Source of the DNA: Fictibacillus fluitans
GTDB taxonomy: Bacteria > Bacillota > Bacilli > Bacillales > Fictibacillaceae
NCBI RefSeq assembly: GCF_030418125.1
Contig: NZ_JAUHTR010000004.1
Coordinates: 62,001 to 126,000, forward strand
Length of the DNA stretch: 64,000 nucleotides
Direction of reading: 5' to 3'
Shown here: one piece after another, positions 24,754-32,863 of the stretch
How positions within the stretch are numbered: position 1 is the first letter of the stretch
Layout: each line of letters begins with the position of its first letter
Notes under the pieces: generated by a model
Told to the model about the DNA's origin: nothing
The model's input: the letters and a program-made list of their open reading frames with translations, nothing else
Database searches by the model: none
Program-made: the position numbers and the translations under genes

Positions 24754-24811
24754 AAATACGAACAATTTTTAAATACTTAATTATAATATTCGTTTTTAGG
24801 TTTCGATGCAA
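24754..24811 (-). promoter_or_regulatory. Promoter of the purine permease with a PurBox-like site
   Basis: On the minus strand TTGCAT-N17-TATTAT (24811 down to 24783) is a good sigma-A promoter. Between it and the ribosome binding site, AAATACGAACAAT (24754-24766, plus strand) matches the PurBox consensus AWWWCCGAACWWT at all but one position. Only one box is seen, and it is downstream of the predicted start, so PurR control is tentative. Confidence 0.45.
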
Positions 24812-24947
24812 CCCATTTATATTCTTTATTATTAGGTATTCTTGCCGCTTTTAAGTTCTAAGATACAAGACGAGCGCTTGCGGACTTAAAAGGAAGAGAT
24901 TTGTGGTAAAATAAAAACAGAACTGATGTGATTTCGGGAGGTTTATG

Positions 24948-25475
24948 ATGAAAGATATTTTCGGATCGAATCCAGATAAAAATAAAAAAGGTATGGGCTT
25001 CACTATTTTAAGCGGCGATTCCACCAGCGGCCATGGCGGCTATGGTGTAGGTGCACTCAGTCTGGACCACATGACACCTGTTATCGTGGATCCTGTCGAC
25101 GGAGACGCCTATGTTGATATGGGTGCGATGCATGCCAGAAGTGACATCGAAAAACGGATTAAATTTACGCCTGACCGCTCGAATACACCGAACCCACGGC
25201 CATACTGGCTCGTATGGGTAACGATCAACCGGAATGAAGAAGGTCCTTACTACTATGGTGTGACCGCCTGTGAAATGCAGATTGATGTGGAGGCGCGCCG
25301 GGGTTATAAGAGTTTGCCGGAGCACGTGAACCGCATGGATAAATCGTTAAAGGGCCATATTATCGTGGACGATATGGACGACACGTCCAAAAGGCTGCTC
25401 GGAGAGTTTTTAAAGAACCACGATGAAGGAGTATTCAACCGCTCTTCTGCCGAAGTCAGGAAATTATTGCCATAA
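24948..25475 (+). CDS. ywhD: YwhD family protein
   Basis: About 175 residues, soluble, function unknown. The conserved opening GFTILSGDSTSGHGGYGVGA, followed by DPVDGDAYVDMGAMHAR, marks the YwhD family, which is confined to Bacillales. Two ATGs are adjacent; the second (24948) has the better 6-nt spacing from GGGAGG. An extended -10 (TGGTAAAAT, 24904-24912) lies ~35 nt upstream. It lies beside pbpG as in B. subtilis but converges with it over a region rich in unexplained structure. Confidence 0.85.
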   Translation: MKDIFGSNPDKNKKGMGFTILSGDSTSGHGGYGVGALSLDHMTPVIVDPVDGDAYVDMGAMHARSDIEKRIKFTPDRSNTPNPRPYWLVWVTINRNEEGPYYYGVTACEMQIDVEARRGYKSLPEHVNRMDKSLKGHIIVDDMDDTSKRLLGEFLKNHDEGVFNRSSAEVRKLLP

Positions 25476-25481
25476 AATTGG

Positions 25482-25501
25482 AAGAGTTATGAACTCTTTT
25501 T
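25482..25501 (+). terminator. Short terminator after ywhD
   Basis: AAGAGTT and AACTCTT form a 7-bp stem with a 3-nt loop, ending in five T residues. Confidence 0.65.
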
Positions 25502-25536
25502 GAACATTTTATAAATAACTTGTGACAATTCTCGTT

Positions 25537-25632
25537 CATACAGTAAACTGAAGCTAGCATTGCACACACAATGTTGCTAGGACAATAAACAGCCCGGGAG
25601 CTCTTCGTGAGCACCCGGGCTGTTTATTTTGT
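25537..25632 (+). ncRNA. Candidate small RNA with a sporulation-type promoter
   Basis: CATACAGTA (25537-25545) matches the -10 of mother-cell promoters (sigma-E CATACAnT, sigma-K CATAnnnTA), with AC 17 nt before it. From a start near 25551 the ~80-nt transcript would contain a CTAGCA/TGCTAG hairpin, then a perfect 15-bp terminator stem (25584-25598 with 25614-25628) and T residues. No reading frame longer than five codons was seen in it. The terminator may instead serve only pbpG on the opposite strand. Confidence 0.35.
25584..25632. terminator. Very strong bidirectional terminator between ywhD and pbpG
   Basis: AATAAACAGCCCGGG pairs perfectly with CCCGGGCTGTTTATT (15 bp). AGCTC/GAGC can extend the stem inside. 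It serves pbpG from the minus strand. Confidence 0.9.
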
Positions 25633-25661
25633 GTTGAGTTTTTATGAAAATGACGTGATAT

Positions 25662-25787
25662 GCAAGTAAATCGTGTCGAACCGCAAGTATTTCGGCCCGT
25701 GCCGCAACTAAATCGTGTCGAACCGCAAGTATTTGGTCCGTTGCCGCAACTAAATCATGTCGAACCGCAAGTAATCAGCTCCGCACA
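25662..25787. repeat. Three tandem 42-bp repeats, each with a TGTCGAA heptamer
   Basis: Units begin at 25662, 25704 and 25746. Each contains AAATCGTGTCGAACCGCAAG (the third has AT for GT). Units 1 and 2 differ at a few positions; unit 3 decays near its end. The period is near four DNA turns. TGTCGAA equals the Spo0A-box core. The array lies downstream of both convergent genes, between the terminator and the pbpG stop codon. Confidence 0.88.
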
Positions 25788-25808
25788 CGCTATAATCCCC
25801 CAAACTCA

Positions 25809-27875
25809 TTAATGCCACCACGGAAATGCCTTCTGGAACCAGCCTTTTCGCTTATGATCGAGGCCGTCGGAGTTCATTGGGAGGTCGCCGGCATGCTCGT
25901 TGCAGTATTCGGTCGGTTCGGTTCCCTTAATATAGTAAGTTTTCTTTTTGACGGGGCAATTTTTCGTGGCAAGCTTCCCGTTTTTCGGGTTAATCATCAC
26001 GCCTACTACCCCTTTTGGCTTCTTGAACGCCATTGCCGGTTCATTTTTTAAGGCATCCTCCATATAATGCACCCAAATTTTCTTGGAATAGCTGCCATCA
26101 TTGATCCGGTTGATCTCTTTTCCCTGGTCGTATCCAATCCACACACCAGTTGTGAGCTGCGGAGTAAACCCGACCATCCAGCTGTCGGTCGGTGTGGAGC
26201 CTGATTTTCCAGCAGCCGGGCGGGTTAAATATTGATCAATGCTCGCGCCGGTAACCTTGGCGTAATCATTCAGCTTTTCATCAAACATTCCCTTCATTAG
26301 ATTGGTCATGACGAATGCTGCTTTTTTGTCGAGCACTTGTTTTTGTTTGTAATGATGCTCATAAAGAACCCGGCCTTTGCTGTCGGTAATCTCCTTGATA
26401 AAAACGGGCTCCACCCTTTTGCCGCCGTTGGCAAACAGATTGTAGGCGTTGGTCATCTCCATCACGCTTACGTTTTTTGTGCCAAGCGCAAGTGATGGCA
26501 CACTGGCGAGAGGGCTTTTGATGCCGAACTGCCGTGCCGCCTTGACCAGCTTTTTGGGCCCGAGATAAAGATTGGTTTTTACCGCATAAATATTGTCTGA
26601 TAACGCCAGCGCCTCAGACAAGGTAATAAAGTCATAGGCATACAGATTGTTATAGTTTTTCGGTTCATAATCTTTTTGCCCGTCCCCCATCGCAAAGGAT
26701 GTGGGCTCGCTCTTAATGGCAGTTGACGCTGTGTAGCCGTTTTTCAGCGCCGTATAGTACAAAAATGGCTTAAACGTGGAACCGGGAGCGCGTTTTGCCT
26801 GGATCGCCCGGTTGAACGGGCTTTCGGCATAGTTTCTTCCTCCCACCAGTGCTTTTACATCACCGTTTCTTGGATCCATGGACACGAGCGCCGTTTGGAT
26901 CGAGGAATCTGAGTCAATCCTCTCTTCAACCTCTTTTTCGGCCGCCTTCTGCATGGAAACATCAAGCGTTGTATAGATATGAAGGCCGCCAAGCTCAATC
27001 TGCTTGGGGTCCATTTTCAGTTCTTTTTTCAGGACTTTCATCACTTCCGCCTGGAAGTAAGGTGCAATTTTTGGTTTTTGCACCTCTTTTTCGGCCACTA
27101 TCGTAAGCGGCGCAGCGGAAGCTTCCTGTACTTCTCTTTTTGACAGGTAACGATTTTTCTCCATGGCCTTTAAAATGATTCCCTGCCGCTCTTTTGCGCG
27201 GTCCTCATGATAAAGCGGTGAGTAATAACCGGGCCCCTTTGGCACTCCGGCGAGCATGGAAGACTCAGATATACTGAGGTGGCTTGCATCCTTTCCGAAA
27301 TAAAAGGCGGAGGCGCTCTGGATGCCATAGGTGCCGTGGCCGTAATAGATGGTATTTAAATAGCCTTCAAGAATTTGATTCTTGGAATAATTCATCTCCA
27401 GCCGGATGGTATAAAACGCCTCCATCCCTTTTCTGAGCCAGGTCTTGTCATGAGTTAAAAAGAGATTCCGGGCGAATTGCTGTGTGATGGTGCTTGCTCC
27501 CTGTACTTTTGCCCCTGCCCGGAGGTCTGCCAAAAGGGCTGCGCCAATCCTTTTAAAATCAAATCCGTGATGATGGTAGAAGTTCTTGTCCTCAATGGAC
27601 AATGTGGCTTCGATCAATGCGGGGCTCATCCTGTTCAACGGCACCCATGTCCGCTTTTGCCCCGAGTTGCTGATTTCCCCGATTTCTTCGCCGCTGCTTG
27701 AATGAATCACGGTCGTTTGCGGTACAAGCAAAGGAGGCGGTCCCATAAATTTAGCCAAAAGAAGTATACCCGTCAGACAAACAGCCATGGCTGCGCACAA
27801 AATGGCAGCCAGTTTGCCCGCCAATTTTACTTTTTCTAATCTGCTGTACTCCTTCCATTGTTTAAGCCAGGACAC
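25809..27875 (-). CDS. pbpG: Class A penicillin-binding protein (PbpG / PBP2d type)
   Basis: 688 residues, bifunctional peptidoglycan synthase. There is a short cytosolic start, then one membrane anchor (about residues 19-42). The glycosyltransferase domain has EDKNFYHHHGFD with the catalytic Glu, and GASTITQQFARNLFL. The transpeptidase domain has the active-site SxxK in APGSTFKPF, SDN in ALSDNIYAVK, and KSGST in the KTG position. In B. subtilis PbpG is made in the forespore and acts with PbpF in spore germ-wall synthesis. The GTG start has AAGGAGGGG upstream. Order ywhD-pbpG followed by speE is conserved, though mtaD and panE are inserted here. A sigma-F-type promoter is expected but was not resolved. 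Confidence 0.9.
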   Translation of the reverse strand: MSWLKQWKEYSRLEKVKLAGKLAAILCAAMAVCLTGILLLAKFMGPPPLLVPQTTVIHSSSGEEIGEISNSGQKRTWVPLNRMSPALIEATLSIEDKNFYHHHGFDFKRIGAALLADLRAGAKVQGASTITQQFARNLFLTHDKTWLRKGMEAFYTIRLEMNYSKNQILEGYLNTIYYGHGTYGIQSASAFYFGKDASHLSISESSMLAGVPKGPGYYSPLYHEDRAKERQGIILKAMEKNRYLSKREVQEASAAPLTIVAEKEVQKPKIAPYFQAEVMKVLKKELKMDPKQIELGGLHIYTTLDVSMQKAAEKEVEERIDSDSSIQTALVSMDPRNGDVKALVGGRNYAESPFNRAIQAKRAPGSTFKPFLYYTALKNGYTASTAIKSEPTSFAMGDGQKDYEPKNYNNLYAYDFITLSEALALSDNIYAVKTNLYLGPKKLVKAARQFGIKSPLASVPSLALGTKNVSVMEMTNAYNLFANGGKRVEPVFIKEITDSKGRVLYEHHYKQKQVLDKKAAFVMTNLMKGMFDEKLNDYAKVTGASIDQYLTRPAAGKSGSTPTDSWMVGFTPQLTTGVWIGYDQGKEINRINDGSYSKKIWVHYMEDALKNEPAMAFKKPKGVVGVMINPKNGKLATKNCPVKKKTYYIKGTEPTEYCNEHAGDLPMNSDGLDHKRKGWFQKAFPWWH

Positions 27876-28000
27876 AGAAAACCCCTCCTTATGATGATCT
27901 GTTTCTAGTATGGGATAACAAGGGCTCTTCTAAACGTGGGAGCAGGGGGAAATGTTATACTGTTTCCATAACGAACAAAGGAAAGCAGGAGGGTTATACA

Positions 28001-29290
28001 TTGATTCTGAAGAATGCGCGCTATTTAATAGAAACGAACGGAACGTGGAGTGAACGGCAGGACGATTTGCTCATCGAAGGAAACACGATTCAGGAAATCG
28101 GAAATCTTGAACCGTTATATGCCCAGCACGAAGTATCGGATGTGAAGGATTATCTGATCCTTCCCGGTCTTGTCAACGGGCATCAGCATACACCGATGTC
28201 TCTGCTTCGCTGCTATAGTGATGATCTTCCGTTAATGGATTGGCTGAATAAAAAAATGCTTCCGGCGGAAATGAAAATGACAAGTGAGGACCGGTACTGG
28301 GGCGCGATGCTGTCCATCGCTGAAATGATAAAAAGCGGAACAACGGCGTATGCGGATATGTACATAGATATGGATACCATTGCAGGAGTTGTGCAGGAGA
28401 CCGGCATCCGTGCTTCCCTTTCCCGGGGTATGATCGCCATGGATTCCAATTACAGTGACCGCATCGAAGAGTCTCGTAATCTTGTGAAAAAATGGCACGG
28501 ACAGGAGGATGGGCGAATTACCGTGATGATCGCGCCTCATTCCCCTTACATGTGTCCGCTTGACTTTTTGCAGGATGCGGTGAAGCTGGCCAAAGAACTG
28601 AACGTACCACTGCACACCCACCTCGCAGAAACGGCGGATGAGCGGAACATGATCCAGGAGCGCCATAATATGAGCCCTGTTGAATACCTGCAGCAGGCTG
28701 GCTTCTTTGATCAAACACGTGTCAATCTTGCTCACGGTGTGCACTTCACGGAAGATGATCTGACCATACTGGAAGGACTCAATGGCGGTATTATCCACAA
28801 TCCGGTGAGCAATGCAAAGCTCGCCTGCGGCACGGCGAATCTTTTGGAGCTTGCCAAAAGAGGAATCAAGGTCGGTCTCGGCACCGATGGACCTGGCAGT
28901 GCGAGTACACTGGACATGTTCATGGAGATGAAGGCCGCTGCATGGATGCAGAAGCTGCTGCAAAAGGATGCTTCGGCACTTCCGGCACATGAAATATTGA
29001 CGATGGCAACGAAGAATGGAGCAGAAATCCTTGGAATCGGCCAAGAAACAGGAAGCATTGAGGTTGGTAAAAAGGCGGATCTGGTGTTGATGAACATGAA
29101 CCAGCCCCACCTGGTGCCTGCCCACCAGGATCCTTCCCTGTTGGTATACGCGGCCGCAGGACAGGATGTGGATTCGGTCATGGTTGACGGCAAATGGATC
29201 ATGAAGCATCGTGAACTGCTGACGATGGATGAAGAAAAAGTAATGTTTGAAGCGAAGAGCCGGGCGGAAGACCTGATCAGGCGCGTTTAA
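28001..29290 (+). CDS. mtaD: 5-methylthioadenosine/S-adenosylhomocysteine deaminase (MtaD)
   Basis: 429 residues, amidohydrolase superfamily. Metal-binding and catalytic motifs are in order: GLVNGHQHTPMS (HxH), PLHTHLAETADER (His and Glu), LAHGVHFTEDD and GLGTDGPGSAST (Asp). The enzyme deaminates MTA and SAH to the inosine forms. TTG is the start with AGGAGG 8 nt upstream, and TGTTATACT is an extended -10 at 27953-27961. MTA is the by-product of spermidine synthase, and speE lies 1.6 kb downstream on the same strand, so an accessory role in clearing MTA is plausible. Confidence 0.85.
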   Translation: MILKNARYLIETNGTWSERQDDLLIEGNTIQEIGNLEPLYAQHEVSDVKDYLILPGLVNGHQHTPMSLLRCYSDDLPLMDWLNKKMLPAEMKMTSEDRYWGAMLSIAEMIKSGTTAYADMYIDMDTIAGVVQETGIRASLSRGMIAMDSNYSDRIEESRNLVKKWHGQEDGRITVMIAPHSPYMCPLDFLQDAVKLAKELNVPLHTHLAETADERNMIQERHNMSPVEYLQQAGFFDQTRVNLAHGVHFTEDDLTILEGLNGGIIHNPVSNAKLACGTANLLELAKRGIKVGLGTDGPGSASTLDMFMEMKAAAWMQKLLQKDASALPAHEILTMATKNGAEILGIGQETGSIEVGKKADLVLMNMNQPHLVPAHQDPSLLVYAAAGQDVDSVMVDGKWIMKHRELLTMDEEKVMFEAKSRAEDLIRRV

Positions 29291-29431
29291 CCGGAACGGA
29301 CGCTTATTAATTTTGAAAAAATGCGTATGAATAAGGCAGAAATGCTGCAAAATAAAACCGCTGGCATGCAGGCCAGCGGGGGCAATAGTGGGTCTTCCCC
29401 AGGACGGCCGGCTGCCATTTAATCAAAACGA

Positions 29432-29484
29432 AAAAAGATAGACCGTTTCCGTGAGTTGGGGCTCCGTGGGCGGTCTATTTTTTA
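29432..29484. terminator. Bidirectional terminator at the 3' end of the holin-like toxin gene
   Basis: TAGACCG (29439-29445) pairs with CGGTCTA (29471-29477) around a 25-nt loop. Six or more T residues follow on the plus strand and AAAAAA precedes on the other side. The stem overlaps the toxin stop codon. A second stem, CCGCTGG/CCAGCGG (29360-29382), without a T run lies to the left. Confidence 0.75.
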
Positions 29485-29561
29485 TGCGACATCACAGAAA
29501 CGATCAGTGACGCAAAAGAAACGGCAAACATCAGCGCTTCAACTGTAGTCAGAGGCACCAC
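29475..29561 (-). CDS. Holin-like type I toxin peptide
   Basis: 28 residues: a short start VVPLTTVEALMF, one hydrophobic helix (FAVSFASLIVSVM) and the basic end SHKK. The pattern of TxEALM, a membrane helix and a terminal Lys pair matches the putative holin-like toxin family that includes BsrE, BsrG and TxpA of B. subtilis. In such type I systems an antisense RNA overlapping the 3' end silences the toxin mRNA. AAAGGGGG directly precedes two GTG codons, so the start is 29561 or 29558. The shared bidirectional terminator fits a convergent antitoxin RNA, but its promoter was not found. Confidence 0.65.
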   Translation of the reverse strand: MVPLTTVEALMFAVSFASLIVSVMSHKK

Positions 29562-29791
29562 CCCCTTTCGTGCAAAGCCTGTACACGATTGGTTGCAGCT
29601 TGCTAAAGAGAGTGCGCCGACCACCCAAGGGACCTTTTACTATTGTCTTCCCAGTATGGCCAACTTGTGTGCCGTTGCATTCAACTTCAAAAAAGAAAGC
29701 TGCTGCCGGGCGGTTCTTTTGGGCATCACAGGTTTCCTGCGGTACTATAAGAGAGAGAAATTTCTGACTATAACAAAGGCAGGGTGATAAC

Positions 29792-30727
29792 ATGAATATT
29801 GTAATGTTTGGAGCAGGGGCGCTTGGAGCCTATTATGGAGGAAGATGGGCCGAGGCGGGGCAGAACGTCTCTTTTTTGGTACGGGAAAAGAGGAAAAAGC
29901 AGATTGAGGAGCAGGGCCTTAACATCCACAGTGTGGCCGGTGATTATCAGCTGGAAAATCCGAAGCTGATCGTTGATCCCGACGAGGCAGAAGCATGTGA
30001 TCTTCTGGTGCTCTCAGTGAAAGGCTATCATTTGAGTGAAACTCTTCCCGCCTTGAAAAAATTTGTTGCCAGGGGAGCCAGAGTGCTGCCTCTGTTGAAC
30101 GGGATCGAGCATATTTACAAACTCCAGGAGGAGCTGGGCGAAGAGGCGGTGCTTGGGGGATCGGCATTTATTATTGCTACTCTTGATGAAAAAGGACATC
30201 CCGTACATACAAGTGAATCGCATGATATTGTTTACGGGCCGCTCCACCCTTCTCAGGAAAAGCTGTGCACAGAGCTGGAACAGGTCATGCAAAACAGCAA
30301 CATGAACGGAATCTTGAGCGGTACAATCAGTAAAAGTCTTTGGCAAAAATATATGTTCATCACCGCTTTTTCAGGAGTAACAACGGCCGCCAACCTGCCT
30401 ATAGGAAGAATCAGAGAACAAGAAGATACACTGTTGCTGTTCCGGTCAGTGCTTCAGGAAATGAAGAACCTGGCAAATGCTTTCGACATTGATTTGGGAG
30501 ACAAGGAAATTGAGGAAACGATGGGCCGGGTCAGCGGCCTCTCCTGCGAAGCTACTTCTTCCATGCACCAGGACAGGCGAAAGGGTTTGAGCCTCGAAGT
30601 CGACCATCTTCAGGGAGGGGCGCTCCGCCTGGCAAAACAATGCGGGCTCCGTCTTCCTCATATCGAAACGCTGCACGCATTGATTAAGCCCTTTGAATCA
30701 GGCAATCTTACAACAGAAGCAAAGTAG
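29792..30727 (+). CDS. 2-dehydropantoate 2-reductase (ketopantoate reductase)
   Basis: 311 residues. The N-terminal NADPH-binding Rossmann motif is GAGALGAYYGGRWAEAG, followed by LLVLSVKGYHLSETL. The catalytic Lys region is GTISKSLWQKYMFITAFSG, and the C-terminal helical domain contains SSMHQDRRKGLSLEVDHLQG, with the family's conserved Glu-Val-Asp. It reduces ketopantoate to pantoate for CoA synthesis. Bacillus genomes often hold two such genes; this one is away from panBCD. The gene follows the toxin locus, and GGGTGAT precedes ATG. It may be a PanE paralogue with another 2-oxoacid substrate. Confidence 0.85.
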   Translation: MNIVMFGAGALGAYYGGRWAEAGQNVSFLVREKRKKQIEEQGLNIHSVAGDYQLENPKLIVDPDEAEACDLLVLSVKGYHLSETLPALKKFVARGARVLPLLNGIEHIYKLQEELGEEAVLGGSAFIIATLDEKGHPVHTSESHDIVYGPLHPSQEKLCTELEQVMQNSNMNGILSGTISKSLWQKYMFITAFSGVTTAANLPIGRIREQEDTLLLFRSVLQEMKNLANAFDIDLGDKEIEETMGRVSGLSCEATSSMHQDRRKGLSLEVDHLQGGALRLAKQCGLRLPHIETLHALIKPFESGNLTTEAK

Positions 30728-30792
30728 GATTCCCTTTCTGAGGGATAAGCAGGGTTTAGCATAAATTGCGTGTGGAATAACAAAAAAGTAAA

Positions 30793-30801
30793 TGCTATAA
30801 T
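30793..30801 (+). promoter_or_regulatory. Extended -10 element for speE
   Basis: TGCTATAAT (TGn plus TATAAT) lies 59 nt before the speE start codon. Confidence 0.5.
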
Positions 30802-30859
30802 CGTAATGTTTGTTAAAAGAACAACGATGCCTGGCATTTCAAATAGAGGAGTGATGACT

Positions 30860-31687
30860 GTGGAACTATGGTTCACGGAAAAACAAACGAAAAATTTTGG
30901 AATTACTGCGAAGATTAAACGTACATATGTGACGGAGCAAACAGAATTCCAAAAACTAGATATGGTAGAAACAGAAGAATTCGGCAACATGCTTATTTTG
31001 GACGGAATGGTGATGACCACCCAGAAGGATGAGTTTGTTTATCATGAAATGGTTGCCCACGTGCCTTTGTTCACCCATCCAAACCCTAGACAGGTATTGG
31101 TTGTCGGCGGCGGAGACGGCGGCGTTATCCGTGAAGTATTGAAGCACCCATCTGTTCAAAAAGCAACCTTGGTTGAGATCGATGGAAAAGTGATCGAGTA
31201 CTCCAAGCAATATCTTCCTGAAATCGCCGGTGAGCTCGAAAACTCCCGTGTAGAAGTAAAAGTGGATGACGGATTCATGCATATCGCCATGAGTGAAAAT
31301 CAGTATGATGTGATCATGGTGGATTCCACTGAGCCGGTTGGCCCGGCAGCAAAGCTGTTTGAAAAAGGATTTTACGAAGGCATCTCCAAAGCGTTGAAAG
31401 AGGACGGAATTTTTGTAGCGCAAACGGACAACCCTTGGTTTACGCCTGAACTGATCTCTCAAGTATACAAGGACGTAAGCGAAATTTTCCCGATTACACG
31501 TCTTTACACCGCAAACATTCCAACCTACCCAAGCGGACTCTGGACGTTTACGATCGGTTCCAAGCAATACGATCCACTTGAAGTGAACGAAGAGCGTTTC
31601 CATGACATTGAAACGAAATACTGGACAAAAGAACTTCACAAAGCGGCGTTCGCCCTTCCGAAGTTCGTTGCAGACCTTATTAAGTAA
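30860..31687 (+). CDS. speE: Spermidine synthase
   Basis: 275 residues. It transfers aminopropyl from decarboxylated SAM to putrescine, giving spermidine and MTA. Signatures: [54 protein letters not shown] (SAM site), VDDGFMHI and [15 protein letters not shown] lies 8 nt before GTG 30860; an ATG 6 nt earlier is too close. With speB it forms the agmatine route to spermidine, but a structured repeat separates the two genes by 256 bp. A further upstream in-frame ATG extends into the promoter and is rejected. Confidence 0.95.
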   Translation: MELWFTEKQTKNFGITAKIKRTYVTEQTEFQKLDMVETEEFGNMLILDGMVMTTQKDEFVYHEMVAHVPLFTHPNPRQVLVVGGGDGGVIREVLKHPSVQKATLVEIDGKVIEYSKQYLPEIAGELENSRVEVKVDDGFMHIAMSENQYDVIMVDSTEPVGPAAKLFEKGFYEGISKALKEDGIFVAQTDNPWFTPELISQVYKDVSEIFPITRLYTANIPTYPSGLWTFTIGSKQYDPLEVNEERFHDIETKYWTKELHKAAFALPKFVADLIK

Positions 31688-31722
31688 TCATTGTTGCCTT
31701 AAAGGATGGTCTTCTTTGATCA

Positions 31723-31891
31723 GTTGATTGTAGTGGAAGGTGCGAGACTCCAGCGGGAAAAGCGGGGCAGATGAGACCAATGAGGCGCTCGCGCCGTTCC
31801 CGCAGGAGCTTGCGACGAGGAGGTAGGCGTTTACGCCGGTAAGGCTCAGCGCCCGCCCGTGGAAAGCGAGCATCCTGGAACGGAGATCAAC
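31723..31891 (+). repeat. Intergenic structured repeat, copy 2 (169 bp), between speE and speB
   Basis: Termini GTTGATT and GATCAAC. Shares with copy 1 the blocks TGCGAGACTCCAG, GCAGATGAGACCA, AGGCTCAGCGCCCGCCC and GAAAGCGAGCATCC. The centre differs (GGCGCTCGCGCC and CCGCAGGAGCTTGCGACG). The element occupies most of the gap within the speE-speB operon. Confidence 0.88.
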
Positions 31892-31943
31892 CCTTCCAAA
31901 AGCAACAAAGGTTCTGCAGTAAGAGAAAGGGGCACATGACGCC

Positions 31944-32822
31944 ATGAGATTTGACGAAGCCTATTCCGGCAACGTATTTATTTTAAGCAAACCCGATTTT
32001 GAAACAGCGGATGCTGTACTTTATGGAATGCCGATGGACTGGACGGTATCGTTCCGCCCGGGCTCCCGCTTTGGACCGGCAAGAATCCGGGAGGCTTCCC
32101 TGGGGCTGGAAGAATATAGCCCTTATGCGGACAAGCACCTGGAAGAAGTGAACTATTTTGATGCAGGAGATATTCCGCTTCCTTTCGGAAATCCGCAGCG
32201 AAGCCTGGATCTCATCGAGGAGTACATTACAACTTTGCTTGATGCCGGTAAATTTCCACTTGGCATGGGAGGGGAGCATCTTGTCTCCTGGCCGATATTT
32301 AAAGCGTTGAATGAGAAATATGAGGATTTTGCCATCATCCACATTGATGCACATGCTGACCTTCGTGAACAATATGAAGGCGAGCCGCTTTCTCACTCCA
32401 CTCCGATCCGCAAGGCGTGCGGACTGATTGGAGCCGAGAATGTTTATTCGTTTGGCATCCGCTCGGGAATGAGAGAGGAATTCCAGTTTGCCAAAGAGTC
32501 AGGCATGCACATGCACAAATTCGATGTGGCAGAGCCGTTGCGCAAGGTATTGCCGACACTCGCCGGCCGCAATGTTTATGTAACCATCGACATTGACGTA
32601 CTTGATCCCGCTCACGCACCGGGGACAGGAACAGCAGAAGCAGGCGGAATTACGTCAAAAGAACTTCTTGAAGCCATTCAGCTGATTTCCGAATCCGATG
32701 TAAAGGTGATTGGAGCCGACCTCGTTGAAGTCGCTCCCATTTACGACCCTTCCGAACAAACCCCAATCGCAGCCAGCAAATTCCTGCGCGAAATCCTGCT
32801 GGGATGGGTGAACAAAAAGTAA
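31944..32822 (+). CDS. speB: Agmatinase
   Basis: 292 residues, ureohydrolase family. It hydrolyses agmatine to putrescine and urea, feeding SpeE. Mn-binding motifs are GMGGEHLVSW, IHIDAHADLRE and TIDIDVLDPAHAPGTG. AAAGGGG lies about 11 nt before ATG. In B. subtilis speE and speB are adjacent; here the repeat is inserted between them, and no separate speB promoter is evident, so read-through from speE is likely. Confidence 0.95.
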   Translation: MRFDEAYSGNVFILSKPDFETADAVLYGMPMDWTVSFRPGSRFGPARIREASLGLEEYSPYADKHLEEVNYFDAGDIPLPFGNPQRSLDLIEEYITTLLDAGKFPLGMGGEHLVSWPIFKALNEKYEDFAIIHIDAHADLREQYEGEPLSHSTPIRKACGLIGAENVYSFGIRSGMREEFQFAKESGMHMHKFDVAEPLRKVLPTLAGRNVYVTIDIDVLDPAHAPGTGTAEAGGITSKELLEAIQLISESDVKVIGADLVEVAPIYDPSEQTPIAASKFLREILLGWVNKK

Positions 32823-32863
32823 ACGATTTCTGTTTTTTGAGCCTGGTTGTTCTTCGATGAACA

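Noticed and set aside
24740-24945. Purine riboswitch for the permease
   Set aside because: The minus-strand promoter leaves only ~36 nt of leader, and the conserved riboswitch loops are absent.
25551-25583. Five-codon frame MLLGQ in the candidate small RNA
   Set aside because: It has no ribosome binding site and is too short to support.
28232-29350. 372-codon open frame antisense to mtaD
   Set aside because: It has no start signal or recognisable domain and covers fully conserved amidohydrolase motifs on the other strand.
30956-31639. 227-codon open frame antisense to speE
   Set aside because: A shadow of the spermidine synthase gene: no ribosome binding site and non-protein-like composition.
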